Of a stretch of 64,000 nucleotides of DNA, positions 31,507-42,329 are shown one piece after another. The stretch covers positions 1,613,297 through 1,677,296 of the forward strand of contig JAMWFC010000049.1 of the NCBI GenBank assembly GCA_027475525.1, read 5' to 3'. The DNA is from Macrolepiota albuminosa. Taxonomy: Eukaryota > Basidiomycota > Agaricomycetes > Agaricales > Agaricaceae. The position numbers and the translations under genes are program-made. Below the pieces are notes generated by a model. It ran no database searches and was not told the DNA's origin. It was given only the letters and a program-made list of their open reading frames with translations. The first letter of the stretch is position 1. Each line of letters begins with the position of its first letter.

Positions 31507-31584
31507 GGTGCTTTAGCTCAGTGGTTAGAGCATCATAAGGGGCGCATACCCAAGAGGTCGTTGGTTCGATTCCAACAAGTGCTG
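31507..31584 (+). tRNA. tRNA-like sequence, isotype uncertain (degenerate anticodon arm)
   Basis: Acceptor arm GGTGCTT with AAGTGCT (three G-T wobbles), D arm GCTC...GAGC and T arm GTTGG-TTCGATT-CCAAC all fold, and A- and B-box promoter sequences are present. The anticodon arm does not fold into a 5-bp stem with U33, and the spacing is 5 nt longer than standard. It could be a pseudo-tRNA, a SINE head or a tRNA with a tiny intron. Confidence 0.5.
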
Positions 31585-31845
31585 CTTGCTTTTATGGAAA
31601 ACCTTGTGTCCTGTCTATTAATAAATATCAACAAATATCTGATGGACACATACTTATCAGAAAGTGACAATTAAGATGACGACAACAGTACCACTATACT
31701 GACATACACAAGAACTATCATGTTTGTTCTATGCATATACAGTTACCTGGTATATATAGTCTAAACTGTACATAAAAAATGAAATTTCATCCACACTGTA
31801 TATAAATAAACAGAGCCAAAAAAAACATACTTATGGCACAGACTA

Positions 31846-32052
31846 CACCACCAAACCAAACACTACTCCAAAAAAAAAAAAAAAAAAAAGACAATATCAA
31901 GATCTAACATCAAACCAAATGCTACTCCAAAAAAAAAAAAAAGACAATGACAAGATCTAACATCAAACCAAATGCTACTCCAAAAAAAAAAAAAAGACAA
32001 TGACAAGATCTAACACCAAACACTATTCCAAAAAAAAAAAAAAAAAAAATGA
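31846..32052. repeat. 53-bp minisatellite, about 3.7 copies, poly(A)-rich
   Basis: GATCTAAC recurs at 31901, 31954 and 32007. Each unit holds CCAAATGCTACTCC followed by 13-20 A residues and GACAATGACAA. Confidence 0.93.
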
Positions 32053-34274
32053 CACTAACATGCCTATACAAACTAATTATAATGGAAGCCATATAGACTA
32101 ATTATGACAGAAGCCACTCTTTCCATAATATGGACTCTGATGTAAAAGAGTGCTATGGCATTTCCAAATCTTGATATGATAGCATTGAATTGCACATCTT
32201 GAAATGACTAAATTAGCATATCAGACTGGAATACAACAACAATTATCCTTATGACGAGAATATCTACAGTTGCTTATAAAAACACGCTGTGTATGCTTTA
32301 CCAAAAAATAATCAAGTATTTTGATCCATGTGATGAAGGACTGGACAATCTATTGTCAATGATATAGCCCATCTGTTTATTCGCGATCTTTACATGACGT
32401 AAACATGACTCTGAGTGTGAGCATCAAAGTGAGGCTTTGACTTTGATAGATGTATTAAGTTTTGCTTTGGCTTTAGTTTTGATGACAGGAACAAGAAAAC
32501 AGGCACAGACATGAGCACCTTTCTCCACCTCTTTCGAGTCTTCTTCTTAGCATCTATCCTGCTCATTGTACCAGAAACAGGGACAGAGACAGAGGCACCT
32601 ACAGCTGGAGCCAGAAAAGCGCCTGAAAACACACACACAAATGCATCAGCCAATGGCGAGGTCACAAACAGCAGCACAAGCCACTGTGTACTTAAACATG
32701 GAGTTGGTGAGGGGTGAATGTTGAACCATTGACCTGGGGATGGCTAGAACGCTCACAGGATGAAACAGGCAATATCTCTTGAACTCTAGGACGTCATCAT
32801 GTTTGTCGTTGATGAAAACAGCACAGCTGATACATGCCTCATGCTCACATGTGTACAATTATAGCTACTGAGAATAAAGTCAACAAGAACCTTAGTGTTG
32901 TCCAGGAGTCTCGAGTATAGATGATGATGAAAAACAATGTAACCATGGGATTGTGATGCAATGATATGAAATGTAGATCATGCATGTAAAGTTTGAAACA
33001 ATATTCTGACTTAATGACATGTGATGTTGTCTTTTGACCAATCATTACACAAGTATTTGTTCACATGAACAATTATATAATGATTTTATTATTATTATTG
33101 TATATAATGATCATCATTATATGTAATACATACGTCTCTTTCTTTCCTCCCCGTTTTTTTTTTTTTAAATTTTTGATTTTAAACTATCTTACCGTGAGCT
33201 TGCTCATAGATCATGTTACTGCACAACTCTGGAAATGCTATATCCTTGTTGCTTCTTCTGCTATAACAAACTGGTACTGTCAATCTATGTTGTTGTGTAC
33301 TCACTCAATGGACACCTACTGGAGGCAAATACTATCAATCACTGTGGTTCAACTTGGTACTTATTACTACTTGTTGTGAGCTAGAATGCTTTGATAGGTA
33401 AAATTCTGGCAATTAGTACAATGTAAGTACGACTTCAGCCTGTTCAATCTATGGATCTATGCGGCTTGAAACGAATCTTTTTTGCAAATGCAGCCATGGA
33501 AAAACCGTTGTATTACTTGAACAACTATGCAATGAAGCCTTATATATACCAACCTGCTAAAACAACCAAGATGTTCAGTTGTAACATTAAGTATGACTTT
33601 AGTGAACACTCACTCACTTATACAAAAATAACTGTATGCTGTTGATATTTCCTCTCAACATCACTTCATATACATTTATTTTTTTTTGGTGTATAAATGT
33701 TGAACAATGTCTTCACACAACATCCATGTCTGAACTTCCACACGTTGATGATATATAGTGTTGGCGCCCATGCACGTCTACCTACTTCTTCCATGGAAGA
33801 TGAATGAGAGAAATTGCAGACGTTGGGTTCACCATTGTCACTAGACAGTACCTCGACATTTTAAGTGGTTATAACGTCAAAAATCTAGTATTTTGGTGAG
33901 TTTTTCTATTTTACTTTATATTAGCGCTTTTTTTTACATATTGTATCTTTCTAATGTCAGGTCTTATACCTATCATGACCTGCATGTGTGACACCTCACC
34001 CTAAAAGGATTCGATACGAACCAACAATTAGTCACCGCCTTTTATGTACATTATAGTGACAACAATCAATACCTTGACAAAGCATTCACTTATGCATATT
34101 TGGGCAATTCATACAGCTGGATAGCGGAAAATATCATCGTCAAGCATGTCGTTCCCAGCCGTGTAACTCAACACCATATTTTCAACACAGCTTTGAAAAT
34201 CATTGTAAGTCTTCATTTACTCTTCAAGTTTACTTCGAACTCATTTTATTACAAGTGTGCATATATTACAACAC
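32053..34274. other. AT-rich unassigned region
   Basis: Numerous short ORFs (for example 32511-32717 and 33065-33379) with low-complexity translations and no family features. No gene called. Confidence 0.5.
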
Positions 34275-34288
34275 AAAATGATAATGAC

Positions 34289-34654
34289 GGGAACATGTGG
34301 TGTAGTGGCACACCACACAAGTCCAAGACCCCTTAAGTGGCCTTCTGCTGACATAATGCAGCAAGGAGCTCTGGGTTCAAACCATGTCCCTCAACCATCC
34401 AGGCATTTCTCCATGGATGCCTGGCAGTCAGCCGCAGAAGGGAGGTTTAGTGGGTATTATAACAATGATCATTGAGTCCCACACTGTCTTTCAGCTTGTG
34501 CTGGAATTTGTGCATAAATGCATTCCTACCTTGGTACATGGAGGTCCAACTCCTTCAATTTGTGGGCAACTCAAAGCTAACGTGATTCGTTCCGCCCAGC
34601 ATGCTAGGAGATGTAGATATGTTGAGATGCTATAAACACACCACCAAAAAAAAA
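34289..34654 (+). mobile_element. tRNA-derived SINE with poly(A) tail and 14-bp target duplication
   Basis: The insertion is bounded by perfect 14-bp direct repeats AAAATGATAATGAC (34275-34288 and 34655-34668) and ends in 13 A residues, part of them overlapping the second repeat. The 5' part has an A-box-like GTGTAGTGGCAC and a B-box-like GGGTTCAAACC. GGGAACATG at the start can pair with CATGTCCC at about 34383-34390, as in a tRNA acceptor stem. No coding capacity, 366 bp long. The source tRNA cannot be assigned. This is the signature of LINE-mobilised retroposition. Confidence 0.88.
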
Positions 34655-34668
34655 AAAATGATAATGAC

Positions 34669-36081
34669 ACATCAATAGATAATATTACTTTCTTTTTGTA
34701 AGTAAGTTAACTTTCATTTTCACGATTACAATACGCTATATGTTTTTTTCAAACAGATTTTATTTTATTTATTTATTTATTATTATATAACAATATAATA
34801 TATATTACATATATTGTACCACTTAATGTATGTATCATATCATATCATTTATCATTATCATATCTATACATACATAAATTACTGTATAACCATATATAAT
34901 AATAATGAAGTAATAAAGAAAATAAAAAACAAAGAGAAGAGTACATACATACAAGTAATAAAAGAAAAAGAAACATGTATGTAAGAGTCAAGGACCGGTG
35001 CACACATGCGCTGCTACGATTTGGACAAGGTTTTCTTTTGGCATGGGAGCTGTGATTGTGGGAATTCAGCCACATTTTTGGATGGATTTTGAAGGTCGGT
35101 AATTTTGGCGATCTCCTGGACACTCATGTTGGCAAAGTAGTTTGGTGGGTATTTAATTTTGAGTATACAGCGAGAGAACTCTCACATATCAAAGAAAATG
35201 AGGAATGTATATCAGTGCATAGAACATTCATACACATCTGCAGTAAACAACTTGAACGCTACAACTACATTTCTTCAATTCTCTACACAACTTTCATGCA
35301 TATTGATCAATCAAGCACCTGCTCCTAGCTATAGTCCTACATACTCTTTATCACCAACACATGCAAAAAAAAGGACAGAAAAAAAATAAGACATTTGATA
35401 GCACTCCTTCCAGCTTGAAACCTACAATAGCAAGTGGCCATTCCACATCCCCTTTCCACCACGTAACCTATAGGAATATTCTGCAGCACAAATATCTGAT
35501 CAGAATCCAACCATATTGTCATTACAAAGAATCATTGTTGCAAGTTCCTCATAGCCAAAAAAAAGAAGAAATTATTTGTTTATACCTTCATCTAGTTGCA
35601 AGTGTTTTTGATGGATATAATTTCGGGACTGAGATGCTAACATGTTTTTGCCAAAAGTTATTCAAATCATGTTAAGAGCAAAAACCAAAAAGATTGCAAA
35701 CAAAACCATGCATACCACAACTGCTGCAATTGAAGGCACCATCTTAAAATCTGATCAGATAGAGCAGAGAGTAAATTGTTCTTTTATCCCTCACCTTAGC
35801 ATTCAAGTGAACATCCATAATTGGCCTGGCCCCTAGCCACAGCCCTTCTAAACCTTTCAATGGCAAAAGTGCATTATTTTCCACACCTATATAAATACCT
35901 GTTCTGAATTCAATAACATAATAGTCTAAAATAGAATGTCCTTTCTTTGATTGGATAATGAGAAGTAGACTGCAATTATTCAGCGAACGAAAAGAGGAGT
36001 GGAAGGAAAAGAAAGAAAAGTAGGAAGGTACATGTGCAAAAGGAGATGAAGGTAAACAAAAATGTTCACTATTGTCTGTAT
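34669..36081. other. AT-rich unassigned region with a dispersed repeat
   Basis: About 34953-35020 resembles 28868-28935 (AATAAAAGAAAAAGAAA, then TAAGAGTCA...GCGC...CTACGAT), suggesting a shared unnamed repeat. No gene supported. Confidence 0.45.
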
Positions 36082-36179
36082 AGCCCAGCGCGAGGGTCGA
36101 ACTCGCAGCCTTCAGATTATCCGACAAATTTACGTCAGTCTTAAAAGTCTGACGCTCTGGCTGGTTGAGCTAGGCGGGT
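36082..36179 (-). tRNA. tRNA-Lys (UUU) with intron, acceptor stem imperfect
   Basis: On the minus strand: D arm GCTC...GAGC, anticodon stem TCAGA with loop CTTTTA and anticodon TTT at 36145-36143, an intron of about 24 nt after position 37, the matching half TCTGA, and T arm GCGAG-TTCGACC-CTCGC. The acceptor strands ACCCGCC and GCTGGGC leave an A-C and a C-C mismatch, unlike the nearby Lys(CUU) gene, so it may be a decaying copy. Confidence 0.75.
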
Positions 36180-37022
36180 GCCGAATGTTATCTCCTCTGT
36201 CATCCCACGTATAGGAGAAGAAGTGACCATGCCTAACACTCTTCTGATGGAGACCAATCTTTTGTTGTTAATGTCGAGAATGGTCATTTGAAGAATGTCT
36301 CAGTAGCCTTAAATTAGACCATCTACTGGCGTCGACGTCGTTCGAGATGAAGGGATGGCTGGTCTGAGATGCCCGGTCTTCCGTGCTACAAGCTAATTGG
36401 ATTAATCCCCACCCTGGTCATTTTCCGAATTCCTTTGCACTCCATGATGTTGAGATCGGCTGTTCAGTGATATAGTAATATTGAAGTTTCTGGTAGGACA
36501 TATCAGATTTGTTACGTTGGTCACGTCCTATTGGTATGGTTCCATGGTCGCGTCACATATATTGTCGCTTTTGCCAGAACCAGGACCACAAGGACAACAA
36601 CATATATGCCTTATAGATTTTTCCGTATGAACGATTGTGATGGCCACGCGGCGAGAAAAAAGAGATGAATGTGAAGCTGGTTTCCCAAATGATTGCCGCC
36701 GAGAATAAGTACCCATCATCTCAATCTGACTGATGATGCCAACTGCAGTCTTTGGCCCCATCCAATGTTCGAAATTCACTCGTGACCCACACTCTGAGTG
36801 TTACCGCGAGGCAGAGACTAAGTTAAAAGAAGGTTTTTACGTTGCCTATGAAGGGATCTGAAGCGTTCGGCGTAAAGGCGGGTTCCAAGGCGCGCTCGAG
36901 CGCTACACTACGTTCCTGTCTTTATCCCGTGATCTGTTCTCCTCCTTTACCGACAACAGCAGAGGCGCAGAAAGCACGTGGCGAAAACCTAGAAAGGCGG
37001 CGAGAGTGAAAAACTGGCATGA
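36180..37022. other. Intergenic, nothing recognised
   Basis: No ORF with family features. Flanked by the two tRNA-Lys genes. Confidence 0.45.
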
Positions 37023-37057
37023 TGCGGAATGAGACACCCAACTCGTCTCATCCCGCA
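37023..37057. repeat. 13-bp inverted repeat (hairpin)
   Basis: TGCGGAATGAGAC and GTCTCATCCCGCA pair with one mismatch around a 9-nt loop. Not tied to a gene. Confidence 0.8.
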
Positions 37058-37499
37058 CCCAGCAAAAATTTGTTTGCTGTAACCCACCTTCCCACCCATT
37101 TCAAACTTATCTATACTCTTCATTTCTTACGAAGCTGAGCCTACTTGCACAGAAACCGAGCGACGGCCCACCCACCCTCCGCCGCTCCCACCACAGCTGC
37201 TCCTGCGCACGAGGCGAAGTCCCTTCCCCTAACCTTTATTGCATCCCTCGCACGTCCACTTTCCAACCCAGCCTTATCTACCCACCACCTCAGCGGTCCG
37301 GAGTGGATTCAACCTTGCAGGAGGGGATCACGCGTAACCCTGCCATTGTTCGTTGGCAGCCGGAAAATACCTTTAAGGATGGAAACATCGAGTTACCACT
37401 GGTCGCACATTGCCACTACACGAGTGCGCTGGCCAGTCTTTCCGTGTGCGGGTGGTTGGGAGAGAGCCATCTAATAAGCACTTTCATGGTATGAATACA

Positions 37500-37604
37500 G
37501 CCCGCCTAGCTCAATCGGATAGAGCGTCAGACTCTTATGCTTAGTCAGACTCTTGCTTGGTGCTGGGTATCTGAAGGCTGCGAGTTCGACCCTCGCGGTG
37601 GGCT
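37500..37604 (+). tRNA. tRNA-Lys (CUU) with a ~31-nt intron
   Basis: Acceptor stem GCCCGCC/GGTGGGC pairs fully (G-T allowed). D arm GCTC...GAGC, anticodon stem TCAGA/TCTGA, anticodon CTT at 37534-37536, T arm GCGAG-TTCGACC-CTCGC, discriminator T as in yeast tRNA-Lys(CUU). The intron follows position 37 and contains a near-copy of the anticodon stem-loop (AGTCAGACTCTT). The mature 3' end matches the Gypsy primer site at 3594-3611. Confidence 0.95.
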
Positions 37605-38173
37605 ATCAGGAATCTATTATCCATCCTTTTGACTTGGAGTCGAAATTTTGTGAGAATTCAGGCAAAGAATTGTTAACTTCCAAGCTTTTGAAAAATTCCA
37701 GGATCAACAACGATTCCAATATGCTTTGTAGTATCAAGCTGGGACCAGGTTATTTCATTGCTCTTTCGCCATCACTCGTATCTCATTCCTGATCAGCAGG
37801 ATGGTACAACCGGCTGCAATATATTATACTTGGTTCAGTTGAGAGGATTTTTATGACAAAAATCATCATGGCGGGACTGGGACCCGCACGGACTTACTGC
37901 CACATGTCCGTGACTTCGAGACTCAGTGCTTCACTATGTTATCAACACAATCAATTAAGAAATGGAAGTCGCCTTTACGCTCACATGAACTATCGGCAAT
38001 GAAACATGCAGTGAAGTTCCTGAATCTCATATTATTACATGGGAAATGACAAATCTCACAAGTCTGATATGGTGACCGAAAATCGGGAGCTGCTCATGTT
38101 AGAGACGAAACAGCTAGAGTGCACGCTCTTGCTAATGTAGGCAAGCCTGCAGTGAGCGATATGGTGTGCAAGA
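37605..38173. other. Intergenic, nothing recognised
   Basis: No gene or repeat identified. Confidence 0.45.
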
Positions 38174-38401
38174 TTATAGAGAGGGGGAAAATTCTTTGTG
38201 TGTTACTTCCTTTAGACGAATGCGTTCGATGGTGGAGAACAAAGTCAGCGACAATACTGCAAATACGATTAGTGTCGACGACGGGTTCTGGGAAAGAAAT
38301 TCAGCGAAACGTGTTGCAGTCGTAGCAGTGAGAACGTCCACACCTTTCACCAAGAAAACGAAAAAAGCAAAGATTGCATTATAGACGTAAAATGAACGCA
38401 A
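38174..38401 (-). CDS. Possible small membrane protein, start unresolved
   Basis: Minus-strand open frame with two hydrophobic stretches (YNAIFAFFVFLVKGV and TLIVFAVLSLTLFSTIERI) and a charged C-terminus ending EVTHKEFSPSL. An upstream ATG (38426) opens another hydrophobic frame (MQKVILSLLAFIL), suggesting a short intron or a frameshift between them. No family recognised. It may be chance. Confidence 0.3.
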   Translation of the reverse strand: MRSFYVYNAIFAFFVFLVKGVDVLTATTATRFAEFLSQNPSSTLIVFAVLSLTLFSTIERIRLKEVTHKEFSPSL

Positions 38402-38949
38402 GAAGCGACAATATCACCTTCTGCATGATACAAGCATGACGATTGTGACTAAACAAATAACGTCCCTGTTGTCCAGATCTCGCCACCGCTCGATATGTTG
38501 AATCCTGTGAAGCGCACCTGTTCGTTCCTAACATTTTTCCTGATGTTGATGCGAAGATTGATCTTCCCTGTATCTGTCGAGACATGTTTAAATAGATCTG
38601 ATAACCCAATCTACGTCAGGGAGTTGAGCCTGGTTTCATTATCACTTTGAAAGATGGTCCCCTTTGGTGTAATTCATCGCATAATGACGGCCTCAAACAT
38701 CGAGCATTTGAACATCGTACTTCTTCATGTGTTCATTCTATGTGCATACCAACCTTTGGTCGGGCCGGAGGTTCAGTGTATCCAGATGACTTCAGTATCA
38801 GATCCACACTTAGATTTCGTTGTTACTCGAAAGAATGTCATACGATGCAGAGATTCATCTCTAGTACAGGTTCAGATGTTTTTGCGCACTAAACGACCGA
38901 GCAAAAAAGGATTAGAAAGAAAGAACTCAATGAGCACTGCGACACACAC
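38402..38949. other. Intergenic, nothing recognised
   Basis: Downstream of the zinc-finger gene on the minus strand. ORFs on the plus strand are low-complexity or shadows. Confidence 0.4.
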
Positions 38950-39977
38950 TCAGCTCATGGACGCTCCGCCACCATCACTCAATTCCGCTTGCATATTCTC
39001 CTTGCCCTCTCCCTCTTCTGTTTCTTTCTCCTTCCCTTTCCCTTTTCGCCTTCTCCGCTTTCGCGTTCCAGTTTTTCCTTCCAGGTCTGCTTCCACTTCA
39101 TCAATGGACTGCACAGGCGGTATATAAATCAGACTGTCTCCGTTAAGATTTGCCCAAGGCCGTGTAGGATCCACTCGCGCTTTACCCTTTCCCCGAACAA
39201 AATTGGCGTGAGGTCTAGGTTCACGAGTGGGCTGGGGAGACGACGGTCGCGAGTCTTGAGGAGAGGGTGTATCAGATGCTTTTGGTCTTATCGTCTTTGT
39301 CGTCAGCGTGGGTCTCTTGGTCTTTGAACCGAGTGAGAGGACTTTGTACGTTTGGGGTTCAGGAGGTGGTGACGGGCGATGGGATGAAGATTGTAGTGAA
39401 GGGTTCGAAGAGTTGGAGCTTTGAAGGCTTGGGAAGGCGCCTGCAGCTGCTCGCCGTTCTTCTTCTGCACGTTCGCGAGCGAGTTGTTCTTTGAGAGTGG
39501 TATCGGCAATCTCTGTCTCGATACGCGTAATTAGAGTATATCGTTGAATCTGAGTAAGAAGAGGCTCTTTGCACGAAGGACAGAGGTACGCTGGTGCGGC
39601 AAGATCACAGAGAGGTAGGGCACAGGAGGAACATATGGCGAAAGAGGATGTGTACGCGCTAATGAATGTAACTTGACAACATTTCGAGTCACGAACATAT
39701 ACAGCCACGCACCTTGACAGAAGCAGCCCCCAGTCGGATCCGGTGCTGTAGTTGTTGAAGGGTCTTGAAGTGATGTATGCAGCCCATTGAGTATGCGCAA
39801 TGCTTTGCTTTGGGGTGGCGCAGGTTCCCGATTCGACTGAGAGCTTTTTGAACGGGAGGGCACTGGTGAAGGCCTGGGGCGTAGACGATCTGAAGGAAGA
39901 GAAGAGGTCGCTACTTTTCTTGTCCACGGTGTTGAGTGCATCTCAAAGAAAGAACTTGTTCGGAACCGTCCGAACAT
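38950..39977 (-). CDS. ASC-1/TRIP4-type C2HC5 zinc-finger protein (Rqt4-like), with a frameshift
   Basis: Exon 1 (39977-39713) ends in GGCFCQ and a GTGCGT donor. A 54-nt intron follows and exon 2 starts at 39658. The zinc-finger would continue ARTHPLSPY in the first frame, but the rest (CSSCALPLC, then AYLCPSCKEPLL) lies one frame over, from about 39638. A one-base indel near the TATGTT codons explains this. Together they give the C-x-C...H...C-x2-C...C...C-x2-C pattern of the C2HC5 finger in activating signal cointegrator 1 and yeast Rqt4, factors of the ribosome-quality-control trigger complex. Downstream is a charged region (TLKEQLARERAEEERRAA), a Ser/Pro-rich linker and a Lys/Arg/Glu-rich tail. 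The frameshift could be an assembly error. Confidence 0.65.
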
Positions 39978-40355
39978 CGTTGACTCTTCATCGAAGCTTC
40001 AGCTTCATCATTGATCATCCTTCAGTCACTGGTGTTCCTTCAGCTAGTATATTTCGCTGTCAAGCATGACAGGTTGGCCCTCGCGTTATTCAGATCGTAT
40101 ATTTGACTCCTAGACGCGTTGCGTTGCATGCCTTTTGTTATCCATTTTTTGATTTATAGCTCTGAGGGGCTGTCCAAACAGGAATTAAATCTCACTCTGC
40201 ATTGCTTGAATTATTCATGTCGAAGATTACATGACATCCGCTCGAATAGCTATCTAGAAAGTGCTGGTCTGGAGCAGAAGACCTCAGGTTTACTAATTTT
40301 TTTGTTCCTGGATGCCTCCAAAATCGATATGGCCTGCAACCATTGACAATGGTAT
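39978..40355. other. Intergenic / promoter region of the zinc-finger gene
   Basis: Upstream of the minus-strand C2HC5 gene. No other feature seen. Confidence 0.4.
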
Positions 40356-40439
40356 GGTATGCTAGACTGTGATCGATATGACGACGTGAAGGAGTACCAC
40401 GGACACAATCAACAGGGCCAGTATGGCCAAAATTTGTCG

Positions 40440-40627
40440 AGCTCGCTCATATATAGATACAATCCCAGCCACCCTTAGTTTCGTTTAACGGATTCTGAGG
40501 GTGCGTCGTCTCATAGATTACTAGCACACAAATACTAATACAATACCTAGACTCTATCTATGCTTACACGTTGTGTCTAGGTGTTGGTCGCACTATTAGA
40601 CTTACTGCTGCCGATTGTAGTTCCAAC
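40440..40627 (+). repeat. Degenerate Copia-type LTR remnant
   Basis: A TATA-like CATATATAGATA at about 40450 is followed about 20 nt later by CCACCCTTAG...CTGAGGGTGCGT, clearly related to the hairpin of the Copia LTR at 16635-16666 and in the same order relative to TATA. The block ends with TTCCAACA at 40627. The other boundary and target duplication were not found. Confidence 0.55.
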
Positions 40628-40647
40628 ATGGGAGAGACTCCCAACTT

Positions 40648-40848
40648 TTGGAACAAGCCGTTCACGTCTTGAATTGTACTATCTTGAAAGCTGATAACAT
40701 TCCTGCGCAGCTATTCAACGCCAATTGGTATATCACCGCCTCTCTTTACGATGTGCAGGGCCCTCATAAATGTTTCACGATTGGCGAAGGTACACATTTA
40801 ATCAGCTCTTATGCTAATCATTTCATGAAGACGAACACTCGTACGTAA
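40648..40848 (+). pseudogene. Possible C2-like N-terminal fragment
   Basis: The frame reads VHVLNCTILKADNIP and NANWYITASLYDVQG, loosely like the first strands of a C2 domain found at the N-terminus of some agaric NACHT proteins. No continuation of such a protein is found downstream. Very tentative. Confidence 0.22.
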
Positions 40849-41471
40849 ATCTTCGATAATCAAAACCTGATACTCCCTGCCGATGACGACGTTATGTGAG
40901 AACGTGCTGGAAAATTGGGCGTGACAGACGGCTCAGGATAAACGGTGCGCCAATAAGCGCTGAACGACCGGGACGGGGTGCCCCATTTGCGGGTCAGGGT
41001 ACGTTCAACGAATAACAACGACCAAGGAACGTCGGATGGACCAGGTTGACCATTTGTGGTGGAAGTTAAGGCGACAATAATGAACGACCTATCACTCGTC
41101 CTCTTGTTCCTGTAATCGATAGACCAGTAGACTGCGATTTAATTTTCGATATGTTGCGTGGCGGTGTTGGGATTGCTTGATACCAGTGAAGTGTGTGAAA
41201 GAGAGAAGAGTTGAGCAACGACGGACAACTTGTCATTACTTTTGAAAGACAGATCAAGATCAATCTTGAAGAGAGCGAAACCCAAGATGAAAACGAGCGC
41301 TCCCTGTTTTGTACTCGACAAGTCGCGATGCTATATAACTATCAAAAGTCATCTTGGGCAATATAAAATACTCCTTGAGCGAGAATGATCGGACATGCAT
41401 GGGAGGGGACCACCAGAAATAAGTCCTACCTACCCCTGCACTACCGAAGCAAGGCGTAATAACCAAAAGAA
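40849..41471. other. Intergenic, nothing recognised
   Basis: No gene supported. The ORFs at 41066-41321 on the minus strand look random. Confidence 0.4.
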
Positions 41472-41564
41472 TGGAGCCTGTGGGGCTTGAACCCATGACC
41501 TTACGCAAACGAAAGGTGCAATATCTTATGCACAGCATACGCGCTACCGCTGCGCCAAGGCCCC
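41472..41564 (-). tRNA. tRNA gene with intron, isotype uncertain (elongator-Met-like)
   Basis: Minus strand: acceptor GGGGCCT/AGGCTCC (one G-T), D arm GCGC-AGCGGTA-GCGC, anticodon stem TATGC/GCGTA, T loop TTCAAGC. The frame around the anticodon is TGTGCATAAG plus an intron of about 20 nt. U33 is not in the standard place, so CAT (Met) or TGC (Ala) cannot be settled. The body resembles fungal elongator tRNA-Met. It may be mutated. Confidence 0.6.
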
Positions 41565-41935
41565 TCGAAAAATCAAGGGTATATTTATTTCCAAGGCAAG
41601 AGAACAAAAGACAGGGCTCCTCAGGGGGAGCAGATCTCTTAGGCCTAGGAGCATTACAGTAGCTTCGGGTTTAGTAAATAATACTTTATTGACCCATACG
41701 CGTAAACTCCGTGACTTTCCCAATGGATCCCTCTTTGAGACCACTCTTGCGGTTTTGATAAATGAACAATGGTATCATTTATCCAGACGGCAACAATAGA
41801 CTACCACGTATCCTCGGTCAGGCCTGGCTTAGCCTGCCCTAAACTTCCTCTTTAAATAAGTGCCACCCTTTCGGGTCCTAGCTCCTTTATCACACATAGC
41901 TCCCACCACAATCTTTTTTTACAATGCCATACTGC
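41565..41935. other. Intergenic, nothing recognised
   Basis: No gene or repeat identified up to the LTR end at 41936. Confidence 0.4.
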
Positions 41936-42181
41936 TGTAGGACGTCACCGTAGTCCTCACTAATCGACACCGCCAATCAACAAGACCTCGCTATATTTCG
42001 GCAGCGAGTAACGACAAGTACGCGTACACAAGATTCTAGAGAGTAAGAAGTCGAAAAGAAAGGAAAGACCCCGCTCTGGGACGAAGAGGTCTGCCTTATA
42101 AGGGTGCGGAACTGGATGACGTAGGTAAGTAGGTTGGCGGATATAATGACGTAATCTTGGAGTCGTAATCGTAGGATTACA
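41936..42181 (-). repeat. 3' LTR (246 bp) of a truncated chromovirus
   Basis: On the minus strand it starts TGTAATCCTACGATTACG (a palindromic start common in Gypsy LTRs), holds a TATA-like CCTTATAAGG, and ends CCTACA. It is preceded directly by GGGGAGGGG (42190-42182), a polypurine tract. Confidence 0.75.
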
Positions 42182-42329
42182 CCCCTCCCCATCCAAAAAA
42201 AAATCGCCGTAATCGAAAGAAAAAAAAACGTAAGGAATGTGTTAGTAAGAACAAAACCGCTCACACGGGTGCGTTAAAAACCCGACGGGAAAAGCTACCG
42301 GTGGCGGGAACATGACGAAAGAGAACGAG

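Noticed and set aside
40356..40440. Full boundaries for the Copia LTR remnant
   Set aside because: No convincing TG start or target duplication could be found upstream of the TATA-like run, so only the supported part is annotated.
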